Of a DNA stretch of 64,000 nucleotides, positions 48,490-57,036 are shown in pieces. This DNA comes from an uncultured Paracoccaceae bacterium (GTDB lineage: Bacteria > Pseudomonadota > Alphaproteobacteria > Rhodobacterales > Rhodobacteraceae): the NCBI GenBank assembly GCA_943787985.1, contig CALSOO010000001.1, positions 75,001 to 139,000 on the forward strand, written 5' to 3'. Both the position numbers and the translations under genes were made by a program. Positions within the stretch are counted from its first letter, which is position 1, and every line of letters begins with the position of its first letter. A model generated the notes under the pieces. That model saw nothing but the letters and a program-made list of their open reading frames with translations, did not search any database and was not told where the DNA came from.

Positions 48490-49491
48490 GTGCCCAACTC
48501 CCTAAGTCCTGCCGAAATTGATGCTGTCATCACGTGGGTCGACGGAAATTCCGCGTCCCATCGCACCGCGCGTGCTTCATTTATGGAGCAGTCGCAGGGG
48601 CCTTTGAACGCCAATGCCACCAATCCGCATCGTTGGGCGGACAATGACGAAATCCTGTATTGTTTGCAGTCTATTGCCAATCACGCGCCATGGATGCGCA
48701 GGATCTGGATCGTGACGAACGGCGATGTGCCTGATTTGAGCGCTCTTGCGCGGGATGTCCGCTCTAAAATTCGATTTGTGCGACACGATGATATTTTTGA
48801 CGGGTTCGAGGGGGCGTTGCCCACCTTTAATTCTTTGGCGATCGAAAGCGTGTTGTGGCGGATCGAGGGGCTGAGGGATCGGTTCTTGTATTTCAATGAT
48901 GATGTGTTTCTGACCGCGCCGCTCCGCCAAAGCGATGTGTTTGAGGATGGCGCACCTGTGTTGCGCGGGAAATGGGTGGACTATAGCGCCACGGCACAGG
49001 ACCTCGTTGCGCGCGACGATCCCGCCCTGTTCAACTATTTTATGCAGATCAACGCGGCAGCTTTGATGGGGTTCGAGAGTTCGCGCCTGTTTGCCACGGC
49101 CCATGTGGTGCATCCCATGCGGCGCAGCATCATGGCCGATGCGTTTGCCGACCTGCCACGGGAATTCGCTGCAAACATCATGCACCGTTTCCGTGATATC
49201 ACCCAGTTTCTGCCCCAGGGGCTGCACAATCACCTGTGTATCGCGCAGGGCGTTGCAGTGCTTCACTCCGAAAAGGACTATGTGCATATCAAAAGCGGTC
49301 AGGGCGTGACGCGTGGGGCCGCCCAAACCCGTGCAGCCTTACACATGGCCACGCAACCGCACATCAAGTTCCTGTGCGTCAATGACCTGCCGCAGCTGGA
49401 AATTGTGATACCTGACGCGCGCACCACGATTGCTGCTGCGATTGGCGGGTTTGCGACGGCCCTTCAAGATCGAAAACAGCGCGATGCATAG
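48490..49491 (+). CDS. Stealth-family sugar-phosphate transferase
   Basis: 333 residues from GTG 48490. Conserved region 1: I-D-A-V-I-T-W-V-D-G; region 2: R-W-A-D-N-D-E-I-L-Y-C-L-Q-S-I then W-M-R-R-I-W-I-V-T-N-G; followed by L-P-T-F-N-S-L-A-I-E-S and F-L-Y-F-N-D-D-V-F-L. Stealth proteins transfer hexose-1-phosphates to make phosphodiester-linked capsule or exopolysaccharide and are relatives of GlcNAc-phosphotransferase. No polysaccharide locus is next to it, so it may act on a distant one. Confidence 0.9.
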   Translation: MPNSLSPAEIDAVITWVDGNSASHRTARASFMEQSQGPLNANATNPHRWADNDEILYCLQSIANHAPWMRRIWIVTNGDVPDLSALARDVRSKIRFVRHDDIFDGFEGALPTFNSLAIESVLWRIEGLRDRFLYFNDDVFLTAPLRQSDVFEDGAPVLRGKWVDYSATAQDLVARDDPALFNYFMQINAAALMGFESSRLFATAHVVHPMRRSIMADAFADLPREFAANIMHRFRDITQFLPQGLHNHLCIAQGVAVLHSEKDYVHIKSGQGVTRGAAQTRAALHMATQPHIKFLCVNDLPQLEIVIPDARTTIAAAIGGFATALQDRKQRDA

Positions 49492-49539
49492 ACATTTGCG
49501 CGTCCCTACGCCACGTTGATCTCAAACAAGGAGCATCAC

Positions 49540-50646
49540 ATGGCGACGGGATTTTTCTGGGACGAGAAAACGTTTTGGCACGCAGGTGGCAATTATGCGA
49601 TGACGCAGCCTGTCGGGGGGCTGGTGCAACCGATGACCGCCGGTGGGCTACCGGAAAGCCCCGAAACCAAGCGCCGGTTGAAGAACCTGATGGATGTGAC
49701 AGGGCTGAGCGGCGACCTTGATATGCGCAGCGCCCCGATGGCGACATGGGAAGACTTGCTGCGGGTTCATCCTGAAAGCTATTTGCGCGCCTTCAAGGAC
49801 TTGTCGGACGCAGGCGGCGGAGAGCTTGGGCAACGCACCCCTTTTGCCAGTGGTGGCTTCGAGATCGCCGCCTTGTCCGCAGGCCTGTCCATCGCAGCCG
49901 TTGATGCCGTTTTGCGCGGCGAGTTGGACAATGCCTACGCCCTCTCGCGCCCTCCCGGGCACCACTGCTTGCCGGATTTTCCAAACGGTTTTTGCCTGCT
50001 CAACAACATCGCCATTGCGATTGAAGCGGCGCAGTCCAAAGGGATGGCCAAACGGGTGGCGGTGCTGGATTGGGACATACATCACGGCAATGGCACCGAA
50101 GAGATTTTCTATGACCGCGCGGACGTTCTTGCGATCAGTATGCATCAGGAAAACAACTACCCCCTGAACAGTGGCGGGGTTGAGCGGCGTGGGGCAGGCG
50201 ACGGGCAGGGGGCCACGCTCAACGTGCCTTTGCCCGCAGGTACGGGACACACTTCGTTTCTGGAGGCGATGGACCGCATCGCTTTGCCCGCAATCGAAGC
50301 GTTCTCTCCGGACATCATCATCGTGGCCTGCGGGTATGACGCCGCAGTTCTGGACCCTTTGTCACAAACATTGGCCACAGCCGAAACATTCCGCCACATG
50401 ACGCAGCGTGCCAAAGAACTGGCCGCACGGGTGTGTGACGGAAAACTGGTTTTGGTGCATGAGGGGGGGTATTCCGAGGTCTATGTTCCCTTTTGCGGCC
50501 ATGCAACGCTTGAGGCGCTTTCAGGCAGCCAAATCACGGCCCCCGACCCCTACGAAGCCTCGTTTCGGATACGACAGCCCAATGCCCGCTTCGAGGCCTT
50601 TGTCTCGGGCGAAATCGACGCAATTGCCGCTGAATTGGGTCTGTGA
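49540..50646 (+). CDS. Class II histone-deacetylase-family hydrolase
   Basis: 368 residues from ATG 49540, behind AAGGAG. Zinc amidohydrolase motifs: R-P-P-G-H-H-C-L-P (His pair), V-L-D-W-D-I-H-H-G-N-G-T (zinc Asp/His), A-C-G-Y-D-A-A (second Asp) and L-V-H-E-G-G-Y. Bacterial members deacylate small acetylamines such as acetylpolyamines or acetoin-pathway products. The next gene is a nitroreductase with a 66-bp gap. Confidence 0.9.
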   Translation: MATGFFWDEKTFWHAGGNYAMTQPVGGLVQPMTAGGLPESPETKRRLKNLMDVTGLSGDLDMRSAPMATWEDLLRVHPESYLRAFKDLSDAGGGELGQRTPFASGGFEIAALSAGLSIAAVDAVLRGELDNAYALSRPPGHHCLPDFPNGFCLLNNIAIAIEAAQSKGMAKRVAVLDWDIHHGNGTEEIFYDRADVLAISMHQENNYPLNSGGVERRGAGDGQGATLNVPLPAGTGHTSFLEAMDRIALPAIEAFSPDIIIVACGYDAAVLDPLSQTLATAETFRHMTQRAKELAARVCDGKLVLVHEGGYSEVYVPFCGHATLEALSGSQITAPDPYEASFRIRQPNARFEAFVSGEIDAIAAELGL

Positions 50647-50712
50647 GCGCGGACCTCTTGAAAGCGGGCGGCGCAGACCAAACATCACCCCTACACCATT
50701 CAGAGAATTCAT

Positions 50713-51291
50713 ATGCCAACACCAAATCCTGACGCCCTGAGTTTCATGCTGTCGCGGCGTTCGCGCCCTGCCAAAACCCTGACAGGGCCTGCCCCTGATC
50801 GCGCGGCTTTGATGCAGCTTTTGACCGCGGCTGCGCGCACGCCAGATCACGGCAAACTTGAGCCGTGGCGCTTCATTGTTATCGAACAGGATGCAATGGG
50901 ACGGATGGCAGAGGTGGTGCAGTCGCGCGGCGAAGCATTGCAGATGGGCCCCGAGCAGATCCAGAAAGGGCGCGCCCAGTTCGATCAGGGACACCTGGCT
51001 GTCGCAGTCATCGAGGTGCAAAAGCTGTCACCCAAAGTCCCGGCGTTGGAACAAACCTACTCCGCAGGCGCCGTTTGCCTTGCCTTGCTGAACGCGGCAC
51101 TTGCTGCGGGATGGGGCGCGAACTGGCTCAGCGGATGGCCCAGTCATGACCGTGGCTTTATGGAGCGGGCGCTTGGGCTTGAGGCGCATGAATGTGTCGC
51201 GGGGTTTATCCATATTGCGACTGAAACGATGGCGGCACCAGAACGCCCGCGCCCCGATCTGACCCAAATCACAACATGGGCTAAGGCATGA
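50713..51291 (+). CDS. Nitroreductase-family FMN protein
   Basis: 192 residues. Opens L-S-F-M-L-S-R-R-S-R-P-A-K, the FMN-binding R-R-S motif, with A-A-R-T-P-D-H-G-K-L-E-P-W-R-F and the C-terminal W-G-A-N-W-L-S-G-W, a pattern like E. coli YdjA. It reduces nitro or quinone compounds with NAD(P)H in related enzymes. Its stop overlaps the next start (ATGA), so the two are translationally coupled. Confidence 0.88.
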   Translation: MPTPNPDALSFMLSRRSRPAKTLTGPAPDRAALMQLLTAAARTPDHGKLEPWRFIVIEQDAMGRMAEVVQSRGEALQMGPEQIQKGRAQFDQGHLAVAVIEVQKLSPKVPALEQTYSAGAVCLALLNAALAAGWGANWLSGWPSHDRGFMERALGLEAHECVAGFIHIATETMAAPERPRPDLTQITTWAKA

Positions 51292-51989
51292 TTTTTTCTT
51301 CCTTTTTCGCAGCGGTAGGGCAAGTCGATGACCCGCGTTTCCGCCGCGTTCTGTTTTTGGGAGTCGCGCTGACGATTGCGCTGCTGGTGGCGGTGACTGC
51401 CGGGTTCGTGTGGTGGATCAACTGGGCCGCAGGGGATCAGGTGTTCTTGCCCATTATCGGAGAAGTCCGCTGGCTGAATGACCTGCTCAGCTGGGGGTCG
51501 GTCTTTTTGATGTTCTTCTTGTCGATTGTTCTGATGGTGCCCGTGGCCTCGGCGATCACGTCGATGTTCCTTGAGGACGTGGCGCAAGCGGTGGAGGACC
51601 GGCACTACCCTGACTTGCCCGCCGCCATGCGGGTGCCGTTCTGGGAAGCGCTCAGGGATACGGTGAATTTCCTTGGTATTCTGATCGGGGCCAACTTGCT
51701 GGCGCTGATTGTCTATGCGCTTGTGTTCTGGATACCGTTCGGGCCGTTTCTGGTGTTTTGGGCGCTCAACGGGTTCTTGTTGGGGCGGGAATATTTCACG
51801 CTCGCAGCGATGCGGCGTGTGGGGCGGGCGCGGGCCAAACTACTGCGTGTGCAGCACCGCTCCAAAATCTGGATGGCGGGGATATTGATGGCGATGCCGT
51901 TGTCCATTCCGCTTGTGAACCTTGTGATCCCGATTCTAGGAGCCGCAACGTTCACGCATCTGTATCACCGGCTGACTATCCGCGGTTGA
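51288..51989 (+). CDS. EI24/CysZ-like membrane protein
   Basis: 233 residues, about five to six transmembrane helices: near residues 22-45, 67-95, 122-150 and 190-215. The segment G-R-E-Y-F-T-L-A-A-M-R-R is the family signature shared by EI24-domain and CysZ sulphate-uptake proteins. Coupled to the nitroreductase. The transported substrate cannot be told from sequence. Confidence 0.82.
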   Translation: MIFSSFFAAVGQVDDPRFRRVLFLGVALTIALLVAVTAGFVWWINWAAGDQVFLPIIGEVRWLNDLLSWGSVFLMFFLSIVLMVPVASAITSMFLEDVAQAVEDRHYPDLPAAMRVPFWEALRDTVNFLGILIGANLLALIVYALVFWIPFGPFLVFWALNGFLLGREYFTLAAMRRVGRARAKLLRVQHRSKIWMAGILMAMPLSIPLVNLVIPILGAATFTHLYHRLTIRG

Positions 51990-52239
51990 AGTAGTCAATG
52001 TCGCTGATGCTGATGATTTCAGACAGAATGATGGCGCAAATGATGATCCATAGAACAAGGGAAATGGCGGTCGTGATGATCGCCTTTTTCTTGAGATTGT
52101 GGACTTCGGGCGCGCCGGCATGGGTGCCGGGCACGACTTTGCCCAAATCGCCCTGCGTCTGAACGCGGAAGGGCAATACAATCAAAAATGTCATCCACCA
52201 GATGACGGCCAACAAGACCAACGCAGATGTAATGCCCAT
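51976..52239 (-). CDS. DUF1467 membrane protein
   Basis: 87 residues from ATG 52239. Two transmembrane helices (L-V-L-L-A-V-I-W-W-M-T-F-L-I-V-L and I-S-L-V-L-W-I-I-I-C-A-I-I-L) separated by a short basic/polar loop with P-G-T-H-A-G-A-P. Typical of the small alphaproteobacterial DUF1467 family, regularly found next to methylmalonyl-CoA epimerase, as here (2-bp gap). Its end overlaps the convergent EI24 gene by 14 bp. Confidence 0.82.
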   Translation of the reverse strand: MGITSALVLLAVIWWMTFLIVLPFRVQTQGDLGKVVPGTHAGAPEVHNLKKKAIITTAISLVLWIIICAIILSEIISISDIDYFNRG

Positions 52240-52241
52240 GG

Positions 52242-52646
52242 TTACACTTGCTCCAGTTCGACGAGGCACCCGTTGAAGTCCTTGGGGTGGAGAAACAAAA
52301 CAGGTTTCCCGTGGGCGCCGATTTTTGGCTCGCCCGTGCCCAAAACACGCGCACCTGTCTCTTTCAGATGATCACGTGCGGCGATGATGTCGTCGACCTC
52401 GTAACAAACGTGATGCATGCCGCCCGACGGGTTTTTTTCCAGAAATGCGGTGATAGGACTGTTGTCGCCCAACGGATACAGCAGCTCGATCTTTGTGTTG
52501 GGCAGCTCGATGAAGATGACGGTGACGCCGTGGTCGGGTTCGTCTTGAGGCGCGCCAACAGTGGCACCCAGCGCGTTACGATATTGGTCTGCAGCCGCCT
52601 CAAGGTCAGGGACAGCAATAGCAACGTGATTCAGGCGGCCAATCAT
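52242..52646 (-). CDS. mce: Methylmalonyl-CoA epimerase
   Basis: 134 residues, a single vicinal-oxygen-chelate fold: L-N-H-V-A-I-A-V-P-D-L (metal His), P-D-H-G-V-T-V-I-F-I-E-L, G-G-M-H-H-V-C-Y-E-V-D-D (His) and V-L-F-L-H-P-K-D-F-N-G-C-L-V-E-L-E (Glu). It interconverts (S)- and (R)-methylmalonyl-CoA in propionate breakdown. Normal length. Confidence 0.93.
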   Translation of the reverse strand: MIGRLNHVAIAVPDLEAAADQYRNALGATVGAPQDEPDHGVTVIFIELPNTKIELLYPLGDNSPITAFLEKNPSGGMHHVCYEVDDIIAARDHLKETGARVLGTGEPKIGAHGKPVLFLHPKDFNGCLVELEQV

Positions 52647-52810
52647 GGGGTTTCTCCAAGGTCAAATGCGTTGGGTTTATATGGCGTGACAAAAACACAA
52701 GGGCAAGGGACGCAGCGCCGCAGGGGGATCACATCATGTCCGCGTTAACGTGCTGTTAGCCAAGGTTGCGTACCGTCTGAGTCTAAGTTGAACCCAGGAG
52801 GCACCGCAAC

Positions 52811-53530
52811 ATGGACACCAACGATCCTTTCGCACCGCACTATCCGACACCGACGGCCAATCGCCCACTCCTTGGGTTGACGGTCCTTGTTATTGAAGAC
52901 AGCCGTTTCGCTTGCGAAGCGATGCGCCTGCTGTGTTTGCGCAGCGGGGCACGTATCCGGCGTGCCGACAGCTTGCGAGCCGCGCGACGGCACCTGCAAG
53001 TCTATCGCCCGACCATCGCAATCATCGATCTGGGCTTGCCGGATGGCAGTGGTCTTGATCTGATTCGTGACCTTGCAACGGCCAATCCGCGCCCTGAAGT
53101 TGTGCTTGGCACGTCAGGTGATGATTTCGCGCATGACGCATCGATGGAGGCGGGGGCAAACGGGTTCCTTGCCAAACCGATCACATCGCTTGCGAACTTT
53201 CAGGAAACTGTTCTGGCTTGCCTGCCAGCAGAGCGACAACCAACTGGCCCACGCGTGGTCTCGGACGAACTGATCAAGCCCGATCCGATCGCGTTTCAGG
53301 ATGACATGGCGCATGTGGCGGATGTGCTCGAAGAACGGGATGATGAGCGCACGCTTGATTATGTCGCCCAGTTTTTAGGGGGCGTCGCACGCAGTGCGCA
53401 GGACAAGCGACTGGAACAGGCTGCAAAAGCTCTGGCGAAAATGCGCTCGGAGGGGCGGCCGACGTCTTCGGAAACCGCCGTTTTGGCGAGCCTTGTGCAC
53501 GAACGGCTCAGTGATCGTCTCGCAATCTGA
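52811..53530 (+). CDS. Response regulator with receiver domain
   Basis: 239 residues from ATG 52811 behind CAGGAGG. Receiver at residues about 22-135: V-L-V-I-E-D-S (acid pocket), I-A-I-I-D-L-G-L-P-D-G-S-G (phosphoacceptor Asp), L-G-T-S-G-D (Thr/Ser) and F-L-A-K-P-I (Lys). The C-terminal 100 residues are helical with no DNA-binding motif, so output is probably by protein contact, as in Hpt-related or chemotaxis-like regulators. No kinase is adjacent. Confidence 0.88.
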   Translation: MDTNDPFAPHYPTPTANRPLLGLTVLVIEDSRFACEAMRLLCLRSGARIRRADSLRAARRHLQVYRPTIAIIDLGLPDGSGLDLIRDLATANPRPEVVLGTSGDDFAHDASMEAGANGFLAKPITSLANFQETVLACLPAERQPTGPRVVSDELIKPDPIAFQDDMAHVADVLEERDDERTLDYVAQFLGGVARSAQDKRLEQAAKALAKMRSEGRPTSSETAVLASLVHERLSDRLAI

Positions 53531-53531
53531 T

Positions 53532-54251
53532 TTATGAAGTGACCATTGGATCGCTGGCAAAGCGGACCAATCTGGTTAGATCACTCAAGCGTTCTGCCTG
53601 TTGACCCTGTGCATCAAAATTGCTCGGCGCAAGCCACGCGGCAAAGGCTTCTTTGAACGCAGGCCATTCATCGTCGATCACGGCAAACCAGGCTGTGTCG
53701 CGATTGCGCCCTTTGACAATGGCCGCCTGACGAAACACGCCCTCAAAGCTGAAGCCAAGGCGCTGGGCTGCGCGGCGTGAGCCGATGTTCATCGCGTTGC
53801 ACTTCCATTCCACGCGGCGGTAACCTGCGCGAAAGGCCCATTCCATCATCAAAAACAGCGCTTCCGTTGCAGCAGGCGTGCGTTGCAAGGCTGGACTGAA
53901 ATTGATGTGGCCAATTTCGATTGATCCCGCCTCTGGGTTGACACGTAAAAAACTGGCGACACCTTCAAATGCACGGGTTGCATGGTTTTGGATGGCAAAG
54001 AAATGCGTATCCTCAAGGGCGGCATGTTCGCGAGCCCAGCGGTGGTACTGCGATGCGGAGGAAAACGGACCGTAGGACAAAAAATCCCACACAACGTCAT
54101 GTCCTGCAAAGGCCCGAAACAGCAAGGCTGCGTGTTTTTCCGCGTTCAGGGGTTCCAAAGACGCATATGTCCCGACCATTGGTTCAAGGTCAGGGGACGC
54201 TGGTGGGGACCAGTTTGCGACGACGGCATCGAGTTGGCGATCATGGCTCAT
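53532..54251 (-). CDS. GNAT N-acetyltransferase (RimJ/RimL-like)
   Basis: 239 residues. GNAT core with V-A-S-F-L-R-V-N-P-E-A-G-S-I-E-I-G-H-I-N-F and W-K-C-N-A-M-N-I-G-S-R-R-A-A-Q-R-L-G-F-S-F-E-G-V-F-R, the RimJ-type acetyl-CoA site. Probably acetylates an amino group on a protein or small molecule. Convergent with the response regulator (1-bp gap). Confidence 0.88.
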   Translation of the reverse strand: MSHDRQLDAVVANWSPPASPDLEPMVGTYASLEPLNAEKHAALLFRAFAGHDVVWDFLSYGPFSSASQYHRWAREHAALEDTHFFAIQNHATRAFEGVASFLRVNPEAGSIEIGHINFSPALQRTPAATEALFLMMEWAFRAGYRRVEWKCNAMNIGSRRAAQRLGFSFEGVFRQAAIVKGRNRDTAWFAVIDDEWPAFKEAFAAWLAPSNFDAQGQQAERLSDLTRLVRFASDPMVTS

Positions 54252-54300
54252 ACATGGACTCTAGGCGGTGATTCGCCCAAAGCCAAGTGTCTTCATAGAC

Positions 54301-55527
54301 TTACAATAGCAGCCGCGGGTCCGCGCCCAAATCAAGTCCGGGAAAAATGTCCCGTTCCAACAGCGTTTTGTCCAACCCGATGAGGCCGCGCATGATCCAC
54401 GCCGCATGGGCGCGCACGTCGCGGGTCGGCATCAGATCGCGGTCCTCGTACAAGGCGCCGCTCTCCAACCCGGGCCAATCACCAATCACGCGCCCGCCGC
54501 GCACAGCACCTCCGGCTGTGATCATCAAACCACCCGTGCCGTGATCCGTTCCGCCTGTTCCGTTCTCGCGCGCGGTGCGGCCGAACTCTGTCATGACAAC
54601 AACAGCGGTTTTCTTCCAAATCGGCCCCGTGAGCGTGTCTTTGAGGGTCACAAGGGTTTCAGACAGACGCTCAAGCGCGCGGGTCAAATTGCGCTCTTGG
54701 GCTTGATGGGTGTCCCAGCCGTTCAAGGAAAATGCCGCCACACGCGCGTCTTTGCGCAACCGTTTCGCGGCAAAGCGCGCGATTTTGCGATGGGTGGCCC
54801 CTTTGCCTGCTTTTTGCATCTGGGCCATCATCATCTCGCCGCCGTCATCGGCCATCACCATGCCGCCAGATCCGCCGTCCGAGAGCAATTGCGCCTCTGC
54901 CAGCGCGGCATGCATTTCAGGGTCGTCTTGCATCAAAAGGTCCATCAAACGCTCTGCTTGCGGGCTGAGCGACAGGTCGGCTTCCGGGGACCAGTTGGCC
55001 ACGGGGGCCGTCCCTTTGAGCAACTGCATGTCACCGCGACCAATGGCATACGCCGTGTCAGCCTGTACGCCCGGAACCGATTGCAGCATGCGGTTGAGCC
55101 ACCCGTCGCGCACGCCATCCCCAAGCCGGTCGGTGCCCGCTTCGAGCAAATCCTGCCCGTCGAAATGGCTGCGTTTGTCGCGGTAAGGCGTTGAAACCGC
55201 GTGTACAAATCCCAACTCTCCTGCTGTCCACATGGGCATCAAGCTGGCCATGCCGGGGTGCAGTGCGAAATATCCGTCCAGATCAAGCGCGCCTGATCGG
55301 GGACCACCTGCCAAGGTTTTGCCACGCAACGCTGCGTAGGCCGGATCGCCGTAAGGCTGCACGGCGTCCAAACCATCGAGGCCGCCGCGCAGGATGATCA
55401 CGACCAGTCTCGTGTCCCAGGGCGCCGCCGCAAAACTGATCGGCGTCATCAGCGGACTGGCCGCCAACGAGCATCCGATCAGCCCTGAGCGTGTGAGAAA
55501 TTTGCGACGCGAGAGAGGCTCTGACAT
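54301..55527 (-). CDS. DUF1501 Tat-exported protein
   Basis: 408 residues from ATG 55527. Twin-arginine signal S-R-R-K-F-L-T-R-S-G-L-I-G near the start, hydrophobic stretch to about residue 30. The domain shows L-R-G-G-L-D-G-L-D-A, S-H-F-D-G-Q-D, N-G-W-D-T-H and V-V-V-M-T-E-F-G-R-T with G-T-D-H-G-T-G, the alkaline-phosphatase-like (DUF1501) pattern. Partner of the DUF1800 gene upstream (12-bp gap); the two always occur together and are thought to act in the periplasm, role unknown. Confidence 0.9.
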   Translation of the reverse strand: MSEPLSRRKFLTRSGLIGCSLAASPLMTPISFAAAPWDTRLVVIILRGGLDGLDAVQPYGDPAYAALRGKTLAGGPRSGALDLDGYFALHPGMASLMPMWTAGELGFVHAVSTPYRDKRSHFDGQDLLEAGTDRLGDGVRDGWLNRMLQSVPGVQADTAYAIGRGDMQLLKGTAPVANWSPEADLSLSPQAERLMDLLMQDDPEMHAALAEAQLLSDGGSGGMVMADDGGEMMMAQMQKAGKGATHRKIARFAAKRLRKDARVAAFSLNGWDTHQAQERNLTRALERLSETLVTLKDTLTGPIWKKTAVVVMTEFGRTARENGTGGTDHGTGGLMITAGGAVRGGRVIGDWPGLESGALYEDRDLMPTRDVRAHAAWIMRGLIGLDKTLLERDIFPGLDLGADPRLLL

Positions 55528-55538
55528 CCGGGTTCCTT

Positions 55539-56924
55539 TCATCGCCGCTGAAACGCGGGGGAGGCAAGCACAAGGCCTATGGCTTCGGTACGGCTTTCCG
55601 CGGCCGAGGCGGCAAAATGCACAGGTTGCGGAGCAAGACTGCCCAGAGCATCCGTGACGAAATCCCGTGGATCAGGGAGTTGCGGTTGCAGGATTTGCGG
55701 CGCCGCCATCGCCCACCGCACACGGCCGGACAGCCCTTGGGGGGTGATCCACTCGCTATCTTCTTCGGGCCAGCCATCCGGTCCCAAAGCCTGCTGCCAA
55801 TTTTGGCCCATCATCGCCATCGGGGTCAAAATCGCGTTTTTCATATCGTTTTCATCCATGGTTTGAACTGTTTGCGCGGGAATGGCCAAGGCGCGGCAGG
55901 CCGAACTGATGAAATCGATGGGCAGTTTGACGTTCATCACGTCGCGCTGCCACGCCGCGGGGTGCTCCAGCATTGCGGCGTAGACCGCCAACAGCGTGCC
56001 GTCGGTTTTCACATAGGCTTGTGTCATGTGATCGATCAGCGCGGGATCGGGGGTGTCGGCCACAAAATGCACCGCCAGTTTCCACGCAATGTGGCGGGCT
56101 GTGGCGGGGTGCAGGGCCAGATCCTCCAGCACATTCAAAACGGGCGCGCGGTTCATCGTATCTGCGTAGGTCTTGCCCAGAACTGTTTCGGCGCCCGGCT
56201 CCACCATATCCTTGCGGAACTTGAACCCGTTGTTGATGTGAAAGGTCATGCCGGTAAACAGCTCGGCCAGTTGGGTCACATCGGTCTGGGTATACGGACC
56301 ATCAACGCCCAAGGTGTGCAGTTCCAACACTTCGCGCGCGAGGTTTTCGTTCATGCCCGCCTTGCCCGCTTTCTTGATCGCAAAAGCGCTGTTCGGCCCG
56401 ACAGAGCGGAATTGATCCAGATACATCAGCATGATGGGATGCATCACGGCCGCCTTGAGCATATCCGCGAAACGCCCTGACAGGTTCGGGCGCACTGCGT
56501 CCTCGATAAAGGGGCTTGTGGCCCGCCGCACCAGCCCTTGCTTGCCACGGGCGGTGAAATGGTCGCCCCAGAAAAACGCCAGCCGTTCAAAGAAGCCGTG
56601 GGGCGTATAGCTGCGGCGCAACAAGGTTTGGCCCAACCATTTGCCTTTGTCGGTGCGCGCGACCCTGTTGAGAACATTGCGTTGTTTGCGCGCGGCATTG
56701 CCAATGTCAGAGCCACGATTGTCGCGCAGGATGCGGCGCTGAACGGCGACGGCCTTCATCCGGTCTCGAAACTGGTCAAACCCTTCGATCGGAAATTGCG
56801 CGGCCATATCATCCGGCGCGCTCAGTCCATCCAGTATCCCGTCAATAGAACTGGACCGCCCGACAACGGGGGACAGTCCACATCCAAATCGAATATCCGC
56901 AAATTCCGGATCAAACCCTGCCAC
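55539..56924 (-). CDS. DUF1800 protein, partner of DUF1501
   Basis: 461 residues from GTG 56924, chosen because AAGGAGG lies 6 bp upstream. DUF1800 landmarks: R-L-A-F-F-W-G-D-H-F, M-N-E-N-L-A-R-E-V-L-E-L-H-T-L-G-V-D-G and P-Y-T-Q-T-D-V. Helical, exported or membrane-peripheral in other species; no clear signal peptide is seen here. First gene of the pair. Confidence 0.88.
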   Translation of the reverse strand: MAGFDPEFADIRFGCGLSPVVGRSSSIDGILDGLSAPDDMAAQFPIEGFDQFRDRMKAVAVQRRILRDNRGSDIGNAARKQRNVLNRVARTDKGKWLGQTLLRRSYTPHGFFERLAFFWGDHFTARGKQGLVRRATSPFIEDAVRPNLSGRFADMLKAAVMHPIMLMYLDQFRSVGPNSAFAIKKAGKAGMNENLAREVLELHTLGVDGPYTQTDVTQLAELFTGMTFHINNGFKFRKDMVEPGAETVLGKTYADTMNRAPVLNVLEDLALHPATARHIAWKLAVHFVADTPDPALIDHMTQAYVKTDGTLLAVYAAMLEHPAAWQRDVMNVKLPIDFISSACRALAIPAQTVQTMDENDMKNAILTPMAMMGQNWQQALGPDGWPEEDSEWITPQGLSGRVRWAMAAPQILQPQLPDPRDFVTDALGSLAPQPVHFAASAAESRTEAIGLVLASPAFQRR

Positions 56925-56964
56925 GCGTGTCCTCCTTAACGGATCGCCTTTGCCTTCATATAGC

Positions 56965-56999
56965 AAAAGGCGGCGCAGATTTCACCCACGCCGCCTTTT
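56965..56999. terminator. Bidirectional terminator between aspS and the DUF1800 pair
   Basis: AAAAGGCGGCG (56965-56975) pairs perfectly with CGCCGCCTTTT (56989-56999) around a 13-nt loop. For minus-strand aspS it lies about 40 bp after the stop and ends in T4. Confidence 0.85.
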
Positions 57000-57036
57000 G
57001 GATCTTAACGATAAGCGTCTGTTCGCCTATGACCCA

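Noticed and set aside
54406-55194. A 262-codon plus-strand frame
   Set aside because: Antisense to the DUF1501 gene, which has a Tat signal and family motifs.
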